DNA from: Acinetobacter calcoaceticus
GTDB lineage: Bacteria > Pseudomonadota > Gammaproteobacteria > Pseudomonadales > Moraxellaceae
Length of the DNA: 64,000 nucleotides
Direction of reading: 5' to 3'
Assembly (NCBI RefSeq): GCF_016508255.1
Contig: NZ_JADVKT010000002.1
Location: forward strand, 558,001-622,000
The position numbers were made by a program, and so were the translations under genes. Within the stretch, counting starts at the first letter, position 1. The number at the start of each line of letters is the position of its first letter. Shown one piece after another: positions 37,768 through 47,124 of this stretch. A model generated the notes under the pieces. It had not been told where the DNA came from. It made no database searches and saw nothing but the letters and a program-made list of their open reading frames with translations.

Positions 37768-39783
37768 ATGATGAAAAATAAAACACTAAAAATGACAACA
37801 CTATGTATGTTAGCTATAGGCCTAAATCAGTATGCTTCAGCTGAAACAACGCGTGCTACATTGCCGCTACTGAATGTAAAACAGCTTCCAGCATGGTGCG
37901 ATTCTAATTTAAAAAAAATTCAGCAAGAGATTTTAAGTTTTGAAAAAATGCCTGTTAAAACCGATGCAGCAGCAGCTCCAATATTGGCAAAATGGGATAA
38001 AATTTTTGCTCACCTTGAAGATTTTTCAGGCCCAATAGGTCTATATAGTAATGTAGACCCAGATGCAAAATTACGTAAAGCGGCAGAAGACTGTGAAATC
38101 AAGATTAATCAGTTTCATACTGATATATTTCAAAATTCAAAATTATATAACGTAATTAAGAATACAAAAGCCACAGATCCGATAGATAAAAAATACCGTC
38201 AGGATATTCTTGATCAGTTTGAAGACACAGGGGTTCAATTAGAACCAACAAAACGTGCAAGAATGAAGGCCATTCTAGATGAGTTGACTAAACTCGAACA
38301 AGACTATGCCCGTAATGTTCGCGATAATCCTGAAAAACTTGAATTTACTCCAGCCGAAATGAAAGGGTTACCAGAAAGCTATATTTCTGGGTTAAAGAAA
38401 AATGCGAAAGGAAATTATTTATTAGGCTTTGAATATCCTGAATATCGCCCATTTATGGAATTGGCGGATAATGATGATGCTCGGAAACGCTATCAAATCG
38501 CATTTACCCGTCGTGGTACTGAGCAAAATTTAAAGCTACTTAAACAGGCTATTGATTTACGTTTTGAACTCGCCCAGCTATTTGGAAAATCGAGTTATGC
38601 CGATTGGACTTTAAAAGATCGTATGGCTAAAACACCTGAAGCTGTGAATCAGTTCTTGGCAGAAGTACAAAAGACAGTGGCGCCGCTTGAACGTAAAGAA
38701 GTTGAAGAATTACGAACTTTCAAAGCACAAACTTTAAAAACTCCCTTAGATAAAACTGAAATTACACGTTGGAGTGAAGCTTACTGGAGTGAAAAACTTC
38801 GAAAGAGTAAATATCAGATTGATCAAGAGAAACTTCGCGACTATTTTCCGACTTTAGCTTCTCAAAAATGGTTATTTGCCATCTCATCTGACCTTTATGG
38901 TATTGATTTTAGACCTGTCAAAGTCAAAGCATGGCAAGATGAAGTCGAATATTATGATGTAGTGGATAAAAAGACCGGAAAACTTCTGGGTGGCCTATAT
39001 ATGGATAAATTTCCTCGCGAAGGAAAATATGGTCATGCCGCAGTTTGGGGAGTGTATGGTGGCAGCAGTTTAACCAACAGGTTACCTGTTTCTGTGTTGG
39101 TCACGAACTTTAACCGTAAAGGTTTAAATAGTGATGAGCTGGAAACATTTGTTCATGAGTTTGGTCATGCCTTGCATGGTATTTTGTCAAATACACGCTA
39201 TGCCAGTCAGTCTGGAACATCTGTAGAACGTGATTTTGTTGAAGCACCATCTCAAATGTATGAAGAATGGGCGCGTCGTAAAGAAACATTATCTAAAGTC
39301 GCTGACTATTGTAGTCCGGCTTGTCCACGTGTTGATGATGAGCTAATTGGTCGTTTAAAAGCAGTTCATAACTATGGGCGTGGTTTGCGTTATGCACGTC
39401 AGACACTCTATGCACAGTACGATATGGCGCTCCATACAGCAGATGCATTAAAAGTTCAGCCTTTGGAAACTTGGCAAAAAATGGAAGCTGCTACGGCATT
39501 AGGCTATGTACCAACGACTGAGTTTCCGGGGCAGTTTGGACATTTGATGGGAGGTTACCAAGCAGGCTATTACGGCTATATGTGGTCAGAGGTTCTGGCT
39601 TTAGACATGCTTTCAGCTTATGGCGATAACCTAAATAATCCGCAGGTAGGGCAACGTTACCGTCAAACAATTTTATCGCAAGGTAGTCAAAAACCGGCAG
39701 CTGAGTTGGTTAAAGATTTCCTTGGTCGTGAGCCTGACAATAAAGCGTTCTTTAATGAAATTACCGGACAACGGGTTAAATAG
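37768..39783 (+). CDS. M3 family metallopeptidase with signal peptide
   Basis: A 671-residue thimet oligopeptidase-like enzyme. The zinc site HEFGH is at 463-467, and the third ligand Glu492 lies in FVEAPSQMYEEW, 25 residues after the second His. GHLMGGYQAGYYGYMWSEVL near the C-terminus is the family's substrate-binding loop. Unlike cytosolic OpdA/PrlC it begins with a signal peptide (AIGLNQYASA/ET), so it should act in the periplasm on oligopeptides. It is embedded in a peptide ABC operon, so cleavage probably precedes or follows capture by the two binding proteins. Confidence 0.93.
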   Translation: MMKNKTLKMTTLCMLAIGLNQYASAETTRATLPLLNVKQLPAWCDSNLKKIQQEILSFEKMPVKTDAAAAPILAKWDKIFAHLEDFSGPIGLYSNVDPDAKLRKAAEDCEIKINQFHTDIFQNSKLYNVIKNTKATDPIDKKYRQDILDQFEDTGVQLEPTKRARMKAILDELTKLEQDYARNVRDNPEKLEFTPAEMKGLPESYISGLKKNAKGNYLLGFEYPEYRPFMELADNDDARKRYQIAFTRRGTEQNLKLLKQAIDLRFELAQLFGKSSYADWTLKDRMAKTPEAVNQFLAEVQKTVAPLERKEVEELRTFKAQTLKTPLDKTEITRWSEAYWSEKLRKSKYQIDQEKLRDYFPTLASQKWLFAISSDLYGIDFRPVKVKAWQDEVEYYDVVDKKTGKLLGGLYMDKFPREGKYGHAAVWGVYGGSSLTNRLPVSVLVTNFNRKGLNSDELETFVHEFGHALHGILSNTRYASQSGTSVERDFVEAPSQMYEEWARRKETLSKVADYCSPACPRVDDELIGRLKAVHNYGRGLRYARQTLYAQYDMALHTADALKVQPLETWQKMEAATALGYVPTTEFPGQFGHLMGGYQAGYYGYMWSEVLALDMLSAYGDNLNNPQVGQRYRQTILSQGSQKPAAELVKDFLGREPDNKAFFNEITGQRVK

Positions 39784-39794
39784 GAATTATCACT

Positions 39795-40733
39795 ATGCTG
39801 GCATATGTTATTCGGCGTTTATGGCAGATGATTCCCACCATGTTGGGCGTAGTTTTGCTTATTTTTATTTTATTTAATTGGGTTGGTGGAGATCCTGCCT
39901 ATATTCTGGCAGGGAAAATGTCTAACCCTGAGCAGATTGAAAACATCCGCAAACAGCTAGGTGTTGATCAGCCTTACTATGTTCAACTCTGGATTTTTAT
40001 AAAGCAAATTCTCACTTTTGATTACGGTGCGAGTTGGAGTACTGGTGAGCCAGTTTCACAAATTCTTTTAACCCGTTTGGGACCATCTCTAACACTTTTA
40101 ATTCCACTCACTATTTTACAAACTGTTATTTCAATTATCCTGGCTTTAGCAGTAGCGGCGGTACGAGGTTCTTTAACCGATCGCATGGTAATGATGCTGT
40201 GCACAATTGGCATGTCGATCAGTATTTTGGTTTATATCATTGTTTTCCAATATGTGTTGGCTTATCAGCTAAGCTGGTTTCCTGTACAGGGATGGAGCGA
40301 TAACTTTAGCGATAATTTATTTAAATTTGCACTACTGCCAATTTTAATCATGCTGGTTGTGAGTATTGCACCGACCTTACGTTTGTATCGCAGTTTTGTA
40401 CTTGATGAAATTAATCAGGACTATGTTCGAACAGCACGCGCTAAAGGTGTAAGTGAAAGTCGAATTTTAGGTGTACATGTACTGCGTAACGCTTCAATTC
40501 CCATTATTACTGATGTGATGTCAACTTTACCTGCTTTACTGATAGGCGCATTTTTAATTGAACGTTTTTTTGGTATTCCGGGTATTGGTCGTGAAGTCAT
40601 CATCGCTGTTGAGCGAAGTGATTTTCCAGTCATTAAAGCTATTACCGTATACATTGCAGCGGCAACCATGATCTTTAACCTGATTGCCGACTTGGTCTAC
40701 AAAGTGGTTGATCCACGTGTACAGTTGAAGTAG
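39795..40733 (+). CDS. Peptide ABC transporter permease, OppB/DppB-like
   Basis: A 312-residue permease with the standard N-terminal signature MLAYVIRRLWQMIPTMLGVV, six TM helices and the EAA-loop-type YVRTARAKGVSESRILGVHVLRN near residue 215. Length is normal for OppB. It is 11 bases after the peptidase and 7 before the second permease. Confidence 0.94.
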   Translation: MLAYVIRRLWQMIPTMLGVVLLIFILFNWVGGDPAYILAGKMSNPEQIENIRKQLGVDQPYYVQLWIFIKQILTFDYGASWSTGEPVSQILLTRLGPSLTLLIPLTILQTVISIILALAVAAVRGSLTDRMVMMLCTIGMSISILVYIIVFQYVLAYQLSWFPVQGWSDNFSDNLFKFALLPILIMLVVSIAPTLRLYRSFVLDEINQDYVRTARAKGVSESRILGVHVLRNASIPIITDVMSTLPALLIGAFLIERFFGIPGIGREVIIAVERSDFPVIKAITVYIAAATMIFNLIADLVYKVVDPRVQLK

Positions 40734-40740
40734 GTGGGCT

Positions 40741-41883
40741 ATGCTGAGTGTTTTATCAAAAAGAAAAGAAGAAACCAATGCAGTACCTGCTTCTTCAGGT
40801 CTATGGAAACTTGCGATGCGCCGCCTTCGGGCCGACAAGATCGCAATGTCATCACTAGTGATCGTATTGTTTTATTTTATTATCTTGGTTCTATCAATGA
40901 CTGGTGTAATTGCATCGGACTGGAATAAAGAAGTCGCTGTAAGTTATGCACCGCCTACATTTATAGGCGCAGATAAATCTACAGGGTCGGCACAAAACAC
41001 AAACATTGTAGAGCAGGAGTTACCGGAAAATCCGGTAGACCCTTTAAAAGATGTCATCAAAGAACTGAATGCACAGATTAAACAAAGTAAAAGTTCAGCG
41101 GGCGCGATTGATTACTATGGCGTAGTTGATCCATTAGCTGATGATATGAAAGCAATTGATCAGCAACTTGGCGGGCATTTATTAGACCAGCAAGTGCAAC
41201 TTAAAAGTACACTTGTGTTTGGTGCTGATAAGTGGGGACAAGATGTTTTAAAGAAAACAATTAAGGGGGCTGAAACTTCAATTATTGTTGGAGTCATCTC
41301 TGCTTTACTTGCAGTAGTTATTGGTACGTTATTAGGTGCAATTTCAGGATATTTTGGCGGTTGGGTGGATGATATTCTCAACTGGTTCTATAACATTTTT
41401 ACCTCAATTCCATATTTATTATTGGTGCTTGCTATTGCTGCCGTACTTCAACAGAAAGGCATTTTATCTATTGTTTTGATTTTGGGTTTAACGGGTTGGA
41501 CGGGAGTTTACCGACTCATTCGTGCCGAGTATATGAAGCATACCGCACGGGAGTATGTACTTGCTGCCAAGGCAATTGGCGTTGGACATTTCCGCCGTAT
41601 GTTTATTCATATTTTTCCAAACGTCAGTCATATTGCTTTGGTACAAATGTCGATTTTGGTGGTTTCTTTTATTAAATCTGAAGTCATTTTAAGTTTCTTG
41701 GGTTTTGGTGTACCTGTAGGCGTGGTGTCTTGGGGCAGCATGTTAAACGAAGCACAAAGTGAACTTCTTTTAGGTAAATGGTGGCAGCTTGTTGCAGCCT
41801 CTGTTGCGATGGCTGTTTTGGTGACCGCATTTTCAATGTTTACTGATGCACTTCGTGATGCATTAGATCCAAAACTAAAATAA
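40741..41883 (+). CDS. Peptide ABC transporter permease, OppC-like, with enlarged first periplasmic loop
   Basis: A 380-residue permease, longer than typical OppC (~300). TM1 (about 35-58) is followed by a hydrophilic segment of about 100 residues before the FGADKWGQDVLKKTIKGAE landmark, which normally comes about 45 residues after TM1. The remaining five TM helices and the EAA-loop-type YVLAAKAIGVGHFRRMFIHI are normal. The additional periplasmic portion may contact the binding proteins or the peptidase (inference). Confidence 0.92.
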   Translation: MLSVLSKRKEETNAVPASSGLWKLAMRRLRADKIAMSSLVIVLFYFIILVLSMTGVIASDWNKEVAVSYAPPTFIGADKSTGSAQNTNIVEQELPENPVDPLKDVIKELNAQIKQSKSSAGAIDYYGVVDPLADDMKAIDQQLGGHLLDQQVQLKSTLVFGADKWGQDVLKKTIKGAETSIIVGVISALLAVVIGTLLGAISGYFGGWVDDILNWFYNIFTSIPYLLLVLAIAAVLQQKGILSIVLILGLTGWTGVYRLIRAEYMKHTAREYVLAAKAIGVGHFRRMFIHIFPNVSHIALVQMSILVVSFIKSEVILSFLGFGVPVGVVSWGSMLNEAQSELLLGKWWQLVAASVAMAVLVTAFSMFTDALRDALDPKLK

Positions 41884-41895
41884 GAGGAAGACCAG

Positions 41896-43629
41896 ATGAA
41901 AGCACAAGAACAGAATAATAGCCCTTTACTTCATGTAAAAAATTTGCGTGTAAGCTTTAAAGCTGAAAACAGGCAATATATTGAAACTGTAAAGGGAATC
42001 TCGTTTGATATTCCCGCTAATACAACTGTTGCTTTGGTTGGCGAGTCAGGGAGTGGTAAATCGGTCACCTCATTGGCGACTATGGGATTGTTACCAGTCG
42101 GACAAAGTAAAATTGATGAGCAAAGTAAAATTATTTTTGAAGGTAAAGATTTACTAAGTTTATCGCGTACAGAGATGCGTAAAATTTGTGGTAAAGATAT
42201 TGCGATGATCTTTCAGGAACCAATGTCATCATTAAATCCTGTTTTTACCGTGGGTGACCAAATCGCTGAAGTGCTACGTCTACATATGGGCATGAAACGT
42301 AAACAAGCACGACAACGCGTTTTAGAATTACTTAAAGAGGTGGGTATTCCATCACCTGAAATGAAGATCGATGCATATCCGAATCAGCTTTCAGGTGGAC
42401 AGCAGCAACGTGTCATGATTGCGATGGCGATTGCTTGTGAACCTAAGTTACTCATTGCTGATGAACCTACTACGGCACTCGATGTCACAATTCAGAAGCA
42501 GATTATTGATTTGCTGGAGTCGTTACGCCAGCGTCGCCAAATGTCGATGCTTTTTATTACGCATGATCTTGCTTTGGTTGGTGAAATTGCCGATAAGGTC
42601 ATTGTCATGCGTCATGGGGAAATTAGAGAACAGGGCGAGGCTGAGCAGGTTTTAGAGCAGCCTAAAGATGTCTATACCCGTGCTTTACTTTATTGTCGTC
42701 CGCAAATTTCACAGCGACCTTATCGCTTGCCTGTTACCAGCGATTTTATGCGTCAAGAAGATCAGGTTCTGGTTGAAACAGTTTTTGATGTATCAGAAAT
42801 TCCACAGCGTAAAAGGGGGTTGACTGGAAGTGAGCCAATTATTTTAGAAGTAAAAGATCTGAAAAAATGCTTTTATAGTCGTAAGGGATTATTCGGTAAA
42901 GAAGAGTTTCAAGCAGTCAAAGGTGTTTCTTTTAAGCTCGCAAAAGGAAAAACTTTAGGTCTGGTTGGAGAGTCAGGTTCTGGTAAAACCACTGTAGGCT
43001 TATTACTTATGCGCTTACATCAAGCTTCAGGTGGGCAAGCTTTAATTGAAGGTAAAGACATTCTGACATTAAGTGAAAAAGAATTTACTAAGTATCAACG
43101 GAAAATCCAGATTATTTTTCAAAATCCGTATGCTTCTCTTAATCCACGCTTTACCATTGGACAGATTCTTTTGGAACCTATGCAAATTCATAACATTGGT
43201 AAAGATGATGCTGAGCGTAAGCAAATTGCACTTGAGCTTTTAGAACGTGTAAATTTACCCGAACAAGCCTATTACCGTTATCCGCATGAGTTTTCAGGAG
43301 GACAACGCCAACGTATAGCGATAGCGCGTTGTTTAACTCTGAAACCTGAAATTTTAATATGTGATGAATCAGTTTCTGCGCTTGATGTTTCTGTTCAGGC
43401 TCAAGTACTTAATCTATTGCAAGATTTACAAGATGAGTTCGGTTTAAGTTATATCTTTATCTCGCATGATTTATCTGTAGTTAAATATATTTCTGACCAG
43501 GTGATGGTGATGAATCACGGTGAAGTAGTTGAAATTGCAAATTCAGATGAGCTTTATGCCCATCCGCAACATGATTATACCAAACGTCTTTTACAAGCCA
43601 TTCCACAGGGTATCCATCACGCATTGTAA
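41896..43629 (+). CDS. Peptide ABC transporter ATPase, fused OppD-OppF type
   Basis: A 577-residue protein with two full nucleotide-binding domains. Walker A motifs GESGSGKS near 49 and GESGSGKT near 358 are each followed by a signature ([31 protein letters not shown]) and a Walker B ([24 protein letters not shown]). The fusion replaces separate OppD and OppF subunits, as in YejF-like systems. It is last gene of the operon, with a terminator 20 bases on. Confidence 0.94.
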   Translation: MKAQEQNNSPLLHVKNLRVSFKAENRQYIETVKGISFDIPANTTVALVGESGSGKSVTSLATMGLLPVGQSKIDEQSKIIFEGKDLLSLSRTEMRKICGKDIAMIFQEPMSSLNPVFTVGDQIAEVLRLHMGMKRKQARQRVLELLKEVGIPSPEMKIDAYPNQLSGGQQQRVMIAMAIACEPKLLIADEPTTALDVTIQKQIIDLLESLRQRRQMSMLFITHDLALVGEIADKVIVMRHGEIREQGEAEQVLEQPKDVYTRALLYCRPQISQRPYRLPVTSDFMRQEDQVLVETVFDVSEIPQRKRGLTGSEPIILEVKDLKKCFYSRKGLFGKEEFQAVKGVSFKLAKGKTLGLVGESGSGKTTVGLLLMRLHQASGGQALIEGKDILTLSEKEFTKYQRKIQIIFQNPYASLNPRFTIGQILLEPMQIHNIGKDDAERKQIALELLERVNLPEQAYYRYPHEFSGGQRQRIAIARCLTLKPEILICDESVSALDVSVQAQVLNLLQDLQDEFGLSYIFISHDLSVVKYISDQVMVMNHGEVVEIANSDELYAHPQHDYTKRLLQAIPQGIHHAL

Positions 43630-43648
43630 ACGTAAAGTTATGTCGTTG

Positions 43649-43674
43649 AAGGCACTGAAAGGTGCCTTTTTATT
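43649..43674 (+). terminator. Terminator of the peptide uptake operon
   Basis: AAGGCAC-TGAAA-GGTGCCTT with TTTAT after it: compact GC-containing stem of 8 bp and U-run, closing the six-gene operon. Confidence 0.88.
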
Positions 43675-43734
43675 TGGTTTCTAAGAAAGATTCTTTTAAA
43701 ATAAGATATATAAAATATTGTTTTAGCCCTTACT

Positions 43735-44394
43735 ATGTGTGCCAATTTTAGACCTCTTACTCTTGTTCAATTGCAGCAACTCCAATTGCCTGAGGTGGGC
43801 TTTAGCTATGCAGAAGAGGTTTATCCTGCGGGAACAACGCCACTATTATTCAAATCATCACAAGGTCTTGAGTGGCGAGAAGTGATGTTCGGTTTAGTTC
43901 CTAAATGGGCTGAAGATACGAATATTGCTAAACACACTTACAATGCTCGTCATGAAACGATTTTCCAGAAACCGAGTTTTCAAGAATCAGCTCTTAAATG
44001 TAAATTCGGTGTGATTCCAGTGACTGAGTTCTATGAAAGCAAATATATCAATGATAAACCTGAGCGGTGGGGTGTACGCCGTAAAGATGGTCAGGCTTTT
44101 TTTATTGCGGCTATTTATGAAATCTGCAAAATGAATGAAGACATTGTCCGTTCTGCAAGTATGCTAACCATGGATGCCATAGACCATCCCATGATGAAAG
44201 ATTTTCATGAACCGGGCGATGTGAAACGATCAGTGATTGTAATTCCTCATGACCGATTAGAAGAATGGCTGAGTTTGGAAACACCAGACATCTCAAGTTT
44301 TATTGAGGGCTTTCCTGTCGAAGAGTTTGAATGTTCTCATGTACCAAAAGAAAAAGTGATAAAACCTACACCACAGCTAAGCATGTTTGACTGA
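43735..44394 (+). CDS. SOS response-associated peptidase (SRAP/HMCES/YedK family), divergent
   Basis: A 219-residue SRAP protein. Cys2 follows the initiator Met, as needed for thiazolidine crosslinking to abasic DNA. YNARHETI and IPVTEFYE carry the conserved Asn, Arg and Glu. The usual FYEW and H-x-R-M-P-V motifs are altered here (FYES; DFHEPGDVKRSVIVIP), so it belongs to a divergent branch. It should protect abasic sites in single-stranded DNA. No LexA-type site is evident upstream; Acinetobacter lacks canonical LexA. Confidence 0.85.
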   Translation: MCANFRPLTLVQLQQLQLPEVGFSYAEEVYPAGTTPLLFKSSQGLEWREVMFGLVPKWAEDTNIAKHTYNARHETIFQKPSFQESALKCKFGVIPVTEFYESKYINDKPERWGVRRKDGQAFFIAAIYEICKMNEDIVRSASMLTMDAIDHPMMKDFHEPGDVKRSVIVIPHDRLEEWLSLETPDISSFIEGFPVEEFECSHVPKEKVIKPTPQLSMFD

Positions 44395-44413
44395 CATAAA
44401 TAAAATCAAAATG

Positions 44414-44446
44414 AGGTTATTGATGTCAAATCTGAATCAATAACCT
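44414..44446. terminator. Hairpin between convergent genes, no U-tract
   Basis: AGGTTATTGAT (44414-44424) pairs perfectly with ATCAATAACCT (44436-44446) across 11 bases. It lies between the SRAP stop and the end of the minus-strand hypothetical gene, where a bidirectional terminator is expected, but lacks a T-run on either side. Confidence 0.45.
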
Positions 44447-44453
44447 ATGTCGC

Positions 44454-44822
44454 TTATTCAATAGTTTTACTTAATGTTTGCACTTGAGAATCTTGAGCTA
44501 GGTAGCTCAACTCAATTGGTGAAATAACAAAAGTTGTATTATCTGATGTCTGTTTAAATACAAAGCCATATTCAAAAGACTGGCTATTTTTACTTGGTAA
44601 CCAGAATAGATAAGGACATCCAGTGTAACTTCCATCCCATCCCATTTCTCTTGCCAGTGCTAGAGCTGTATCAGATTTAGCAATGATTTCTTTCAGAGAC
44701 TCTTTATCTCTTGTTGAAACATCACCATCATCATCTGCAAATGTTTGTAGGAACTCATTTAAGGGAGTGAGTTCTTCCCAGTTATGTTCTATTGTCGAGA
44801 AATGATATCCATATAGCATCAT
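44454..44822 (-). CDS. Hypothetical protein
   Basis: ATG at 44822 (MMLYGYHFSTIEHNW) is preferred because GGAAG lies 12 bases upstream; a longer in-frame start at 44861 has none. The 122-residue product has no signal peptide, TM helix or recognised domain. Acidic and aromatic residues are common, with REMGWDGSYTGCPYLFWLP as the most distinctive part. Length and codon use look like a real Acinetobacter gene. Function unknown. Confidence 0.7.
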   Translation of the reverse strand: MMLYGYHFSTIEHNWEELTPLNEFLQTFADDDGDVSTRDKESLKEIIAKSDTALALAREMGWDGSYTGCPYLFWLPSKNSQSFEYGFVFKQTSDNTTFVISPIELSYLAQDSQVQTLSKTIE

Positions 44823-45084
44823 GTGCACTTTCTTCCATCTTGTTATTGTGAGATTGAACATAACAAGAAATACATGAAAAAGAAATGGATGAATCTGATT
44901 TAAGTTGTTTATTTTTCATAACTTATAGATTGCTTTATGTAAGGAATAAAGTTTTTTTAATCTCATAATTATTCATATTTACTATATAGCGCGCATAGAA
45001 AGCAGCGATCACCTCATGGTTAAGATAAATTACTATTTTAGTAAATCAAACTGTTGGCGAATACTGAATTGTTCATAATTCACC

Positions 45085-45090
45085 TATAAT
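45085..45090 (+). promoter_or_regulatory. Probable -10 element upstream of cysQ
   Basis: A perfect TATAAT sits 28 bases before the cysQ ATG, at the end of the 256-bp (44862-45117) gap. No matching -35 was found. The rest of the gap shows no gene. Confidence 0.45.
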
Positions 45091-45117
45091 AGAAATGAAA
45101 CTATGTAGAGCATATTT

Positions 45118-45975
45118 ATGTTTATAACAACTACGCGCCCACAAGATGACTTGATTAATCAGCTTCTTCCAGTTTTGGAACAAGCGAGCCAAATTTTATT
45201 AGAAGAATATCAAAACTATTCTGCGGGTTATGAGTTTACTATTCACGAAAAACACGATGATTCACCAGTAACTCAAGCAGATTTAAAAGTGAACCTTTTC
45301 TTATTAAAACATTTGGCAGAGATTACTCCAGACCTGCCGGTTTTGTCTGAAGAAAGTGATTATAGTGCCCGGCATGACTGGTCATCATGCTGGATGTTGG
45401 ATCCTCTTGATGGAACTAAAGAATTTATCCATGAGCGTGATGAGTTTACGATAAACCTAAGTTTGATTAAGGGTAAAGAAACGATCTTTTCAGTTATTGC
45501 TGTGCCATGCGAACAAGTTATGTATTTGGGCTACCTAAACGATTTACCTTTTAAATATAGTTTTACTCAAAAACAATGGTACCAATATCAAATTCCCTCA
45601 GCTTTGCTGGATGCACCTATACAAATAGGACTTAGTCACGGCAGTAAAAATCCGAAATACCAAAAATTTATTCAACCGATTGAAGAAAAACATAGCATTA
45701 TTCGACGAGAAGCTGGAAGCGCCTACAAATTCTGCATGATGTTGGAAGGTGAAATAGATATTTATCCACGATTTCATCCAACGTCTGAATGGGATACAAG
45801 TTCGGGTCAAGGGCTGTTAGAGAGTATAGGTGGTGGGTTACTTACTTTAGATGGTAAGCCTTTTGAATATAATCAAAGACACACGGTTCTAAATAAGGGC
45901 TTTATCGCATTTCGTGATCAGCAAAGCAAAAAAATAGCATTTGAAGCGCTAGCTCAATCCGGTGTTATGGATTGA
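45118..45975 (+). CDS. cysQ: 3'(2'),5'-bisphosphate nucleotidase CysQ
   Basis: A 285-residue inositol-monophosphatase-fold phosphatase. The metal site DPLDGTKEF is at 95-103, with upstream LSEES and the C-terminal EWDTSSGQGLLESIGG. CysQ hydrolyses PAP formed during sulfate assimilation. It is followed closely by a phosphatase-like gene (57 bases). Confidence 0.92.
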   Translation: MFITTTRPQDDLINQLLPVLEQASQILLEEYQNYSAGYEFTIHEKHDDSPVTQADLKVNLFLLKHLAEITPDLPVLSEESDYSARHDWSSCWMLDPLDGTKEFIHERDEFTINLSLIKGKETIFSVIAVPCEQVMYLGYLNDLPFKYSFTQKQWYQYQIPSALLDAPIQIGLSHGSKNPKYQKFIQPIEEKHSIIRREAGSAYKFCMMLEGEIDIYPRFHPTSEWDTSSGQGLLESIGGGLLTLDGKPFEYNQRHTVLNKGFIAFRDQQSKKIAFEALAQSGVMD

Positions 45976-46032
45976 GAGTTATGCCAGACATGCTATAGTG
46001 GCAAAATATTGAAAGAAGATGACAAGATAAAA

Positions 46033-46767
46033 ATGGCACTCGATTTATTGCCTAAAAGTATGTTCGAAGCAATTGATTTATTGCCTAGTGCTTCAACCCC
46101 TGTAACGCTATTTACGCGCCATTCTTTAAGAGAGCTCGTAAATGGACAAGGCTTGGCTGGCTATGACTTACAACTCACTCCTCAAGGGCGTGAGTTAGCT
46201 CAAGCATGGGGAAGCTATTTAATAAAAAATACGGATCGTGTTATTCAGCACTGTATTTCTAGTCCAATTCAACGATGTGTCGATACGGCTGCGCTAATGA
46301 TTGAAGGGGCTGATGATGTAAGCCCTGAGCCAAATACACATACGATTGAAATTATTGAGCAAGGGTTACTCGTTGAACCCGGAAGTTTCGTACTCGATAT
46401 ACAACAAGCCGCACCTTATTTTAGAGAGCAAGGGGCATTGGGTTTTATTAATAGTTTTGTAAATAATGCATTGCCTGGTATGAAACACCCAATTACAGGC
46501 GTTCTAGATGTATTGGAGCTTATTTACCAGACCCATCCTAAGACACAAGGTGGTTTAAGTTTAGCTGTCAGTCATGACACGATTATTGCAGCCATTGTCG
46601 CCGTAATTTCGGGTAATAATCAAATACAAAAAGAAGATTGGCCAGAAATGATGGAAGGACTATTTGTCTGGTTTGAGGGGGCAGAGTTTCCAAATTGTAA
46701 ATTAAAATGGATTTGGAGAGGAAAGGCCTACGAGCTAGATGTAGCCAAATTTCATAAAGTGCTATAA
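46033..46767 (+). CDS. Histidine phosphatase superfamily protein with RHS instead of RHG
   Basis: ATG at 46033 gives 244 residues; an in-frame TTG at 46009 is less likely. TLFTRHSLRELV carries Arg29-His30, but the usual Gly is Ser31. SSPIQRCVDTA holds the second Arg and LAVSHDTIIAA the distal His, as in acid-phosphatase-like members. Catalytic residues therefore seem complete and activity is plausible; the substrate is unknown. Confidence 0.82.
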   Translation: MALDLLPKSMFEAIDLLPSASTPVTLFTRHSLRELVNGQGLAGYDLQLTPQGRELAQAWGSYLIKNTDRVIQHCISSPIQRCVDTAALMIEGADDVSPEPNTHTIEIIEQGLLVEPGSFVLDIQQAAPYFREQGALGFINSFVNNALPGMKHPITGVLDVLELIYQTHPKTQGGLSLAVSHDTIIAAIVAVISGNNQIQKEDWPEMMEGLFVWFEGAEFPNCKLKWIWRGKAYELDVAKFHKVL

Positions 46768-46787
46768 GCTCAAAAACGATAGATAAT

Positions 46788-46813
46788 AAAAAAAGCCCAA
46801 TAGGGCTTTTTTT
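46788..46813. terminator. Bidirectional terminator between phosphatase gene and rpsT
   Basis: AAAAAAGCCC-AATA-GGGCTTTTTTT: symmetric stem with A-run and T-run, between two convergent genes. Confidence 0.9.
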
Positions 46814-46824
46814 ACATGCTTCAA

Positions 46825-47091
46825 TTAGTTAGCTAATGCTTTAACTTGAGCATTTAAACGGCTCTTATGACGAGCAGCTTTATTTTTGTGGATGATGCCT
46901 TTATCAGCCATACGGTCGATTACAGGAACAGCTTTGTTATAAGCTTCTGTAGCAACAGCATGATCACCACCAGCAATTGCACTTAAAGTACGTTTGATGT
47001 ATGTACGAACCATAGAACGCAAGCTTGCGTTGTGTTTACGTGCAGTAACGTTTTGACGCGCACGTTTTTTAGCTTGAGCAGAGTTTGCCAC
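46825..47091 (-). CDS. rpsT: 30S ribosomal protein S20
   Basis: An 88-residue basic protein, [20 protein letters not shown], full length for S20. The start is GTG with AAGGAG 7 bases upstream. E. coli rpsT also uses a non-AUG (UUG) start that matters for autoregulation. It is monocistronic, with its own promoter and a structured leader. Confidence 0.97.
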   Translation of the reverse strand: MANSAQAKKRARQNVTARKHNASLRSMVRTYIKRTLSAIAGGDHAVATEAYNKAVPVIDRMADKGIIHKNKAARHKSRLNAQVKALAN

Positions 47092-47124
47092 TCTTGCACT
47101 CCTTGAAAATAAGTTGGTCTGGGC

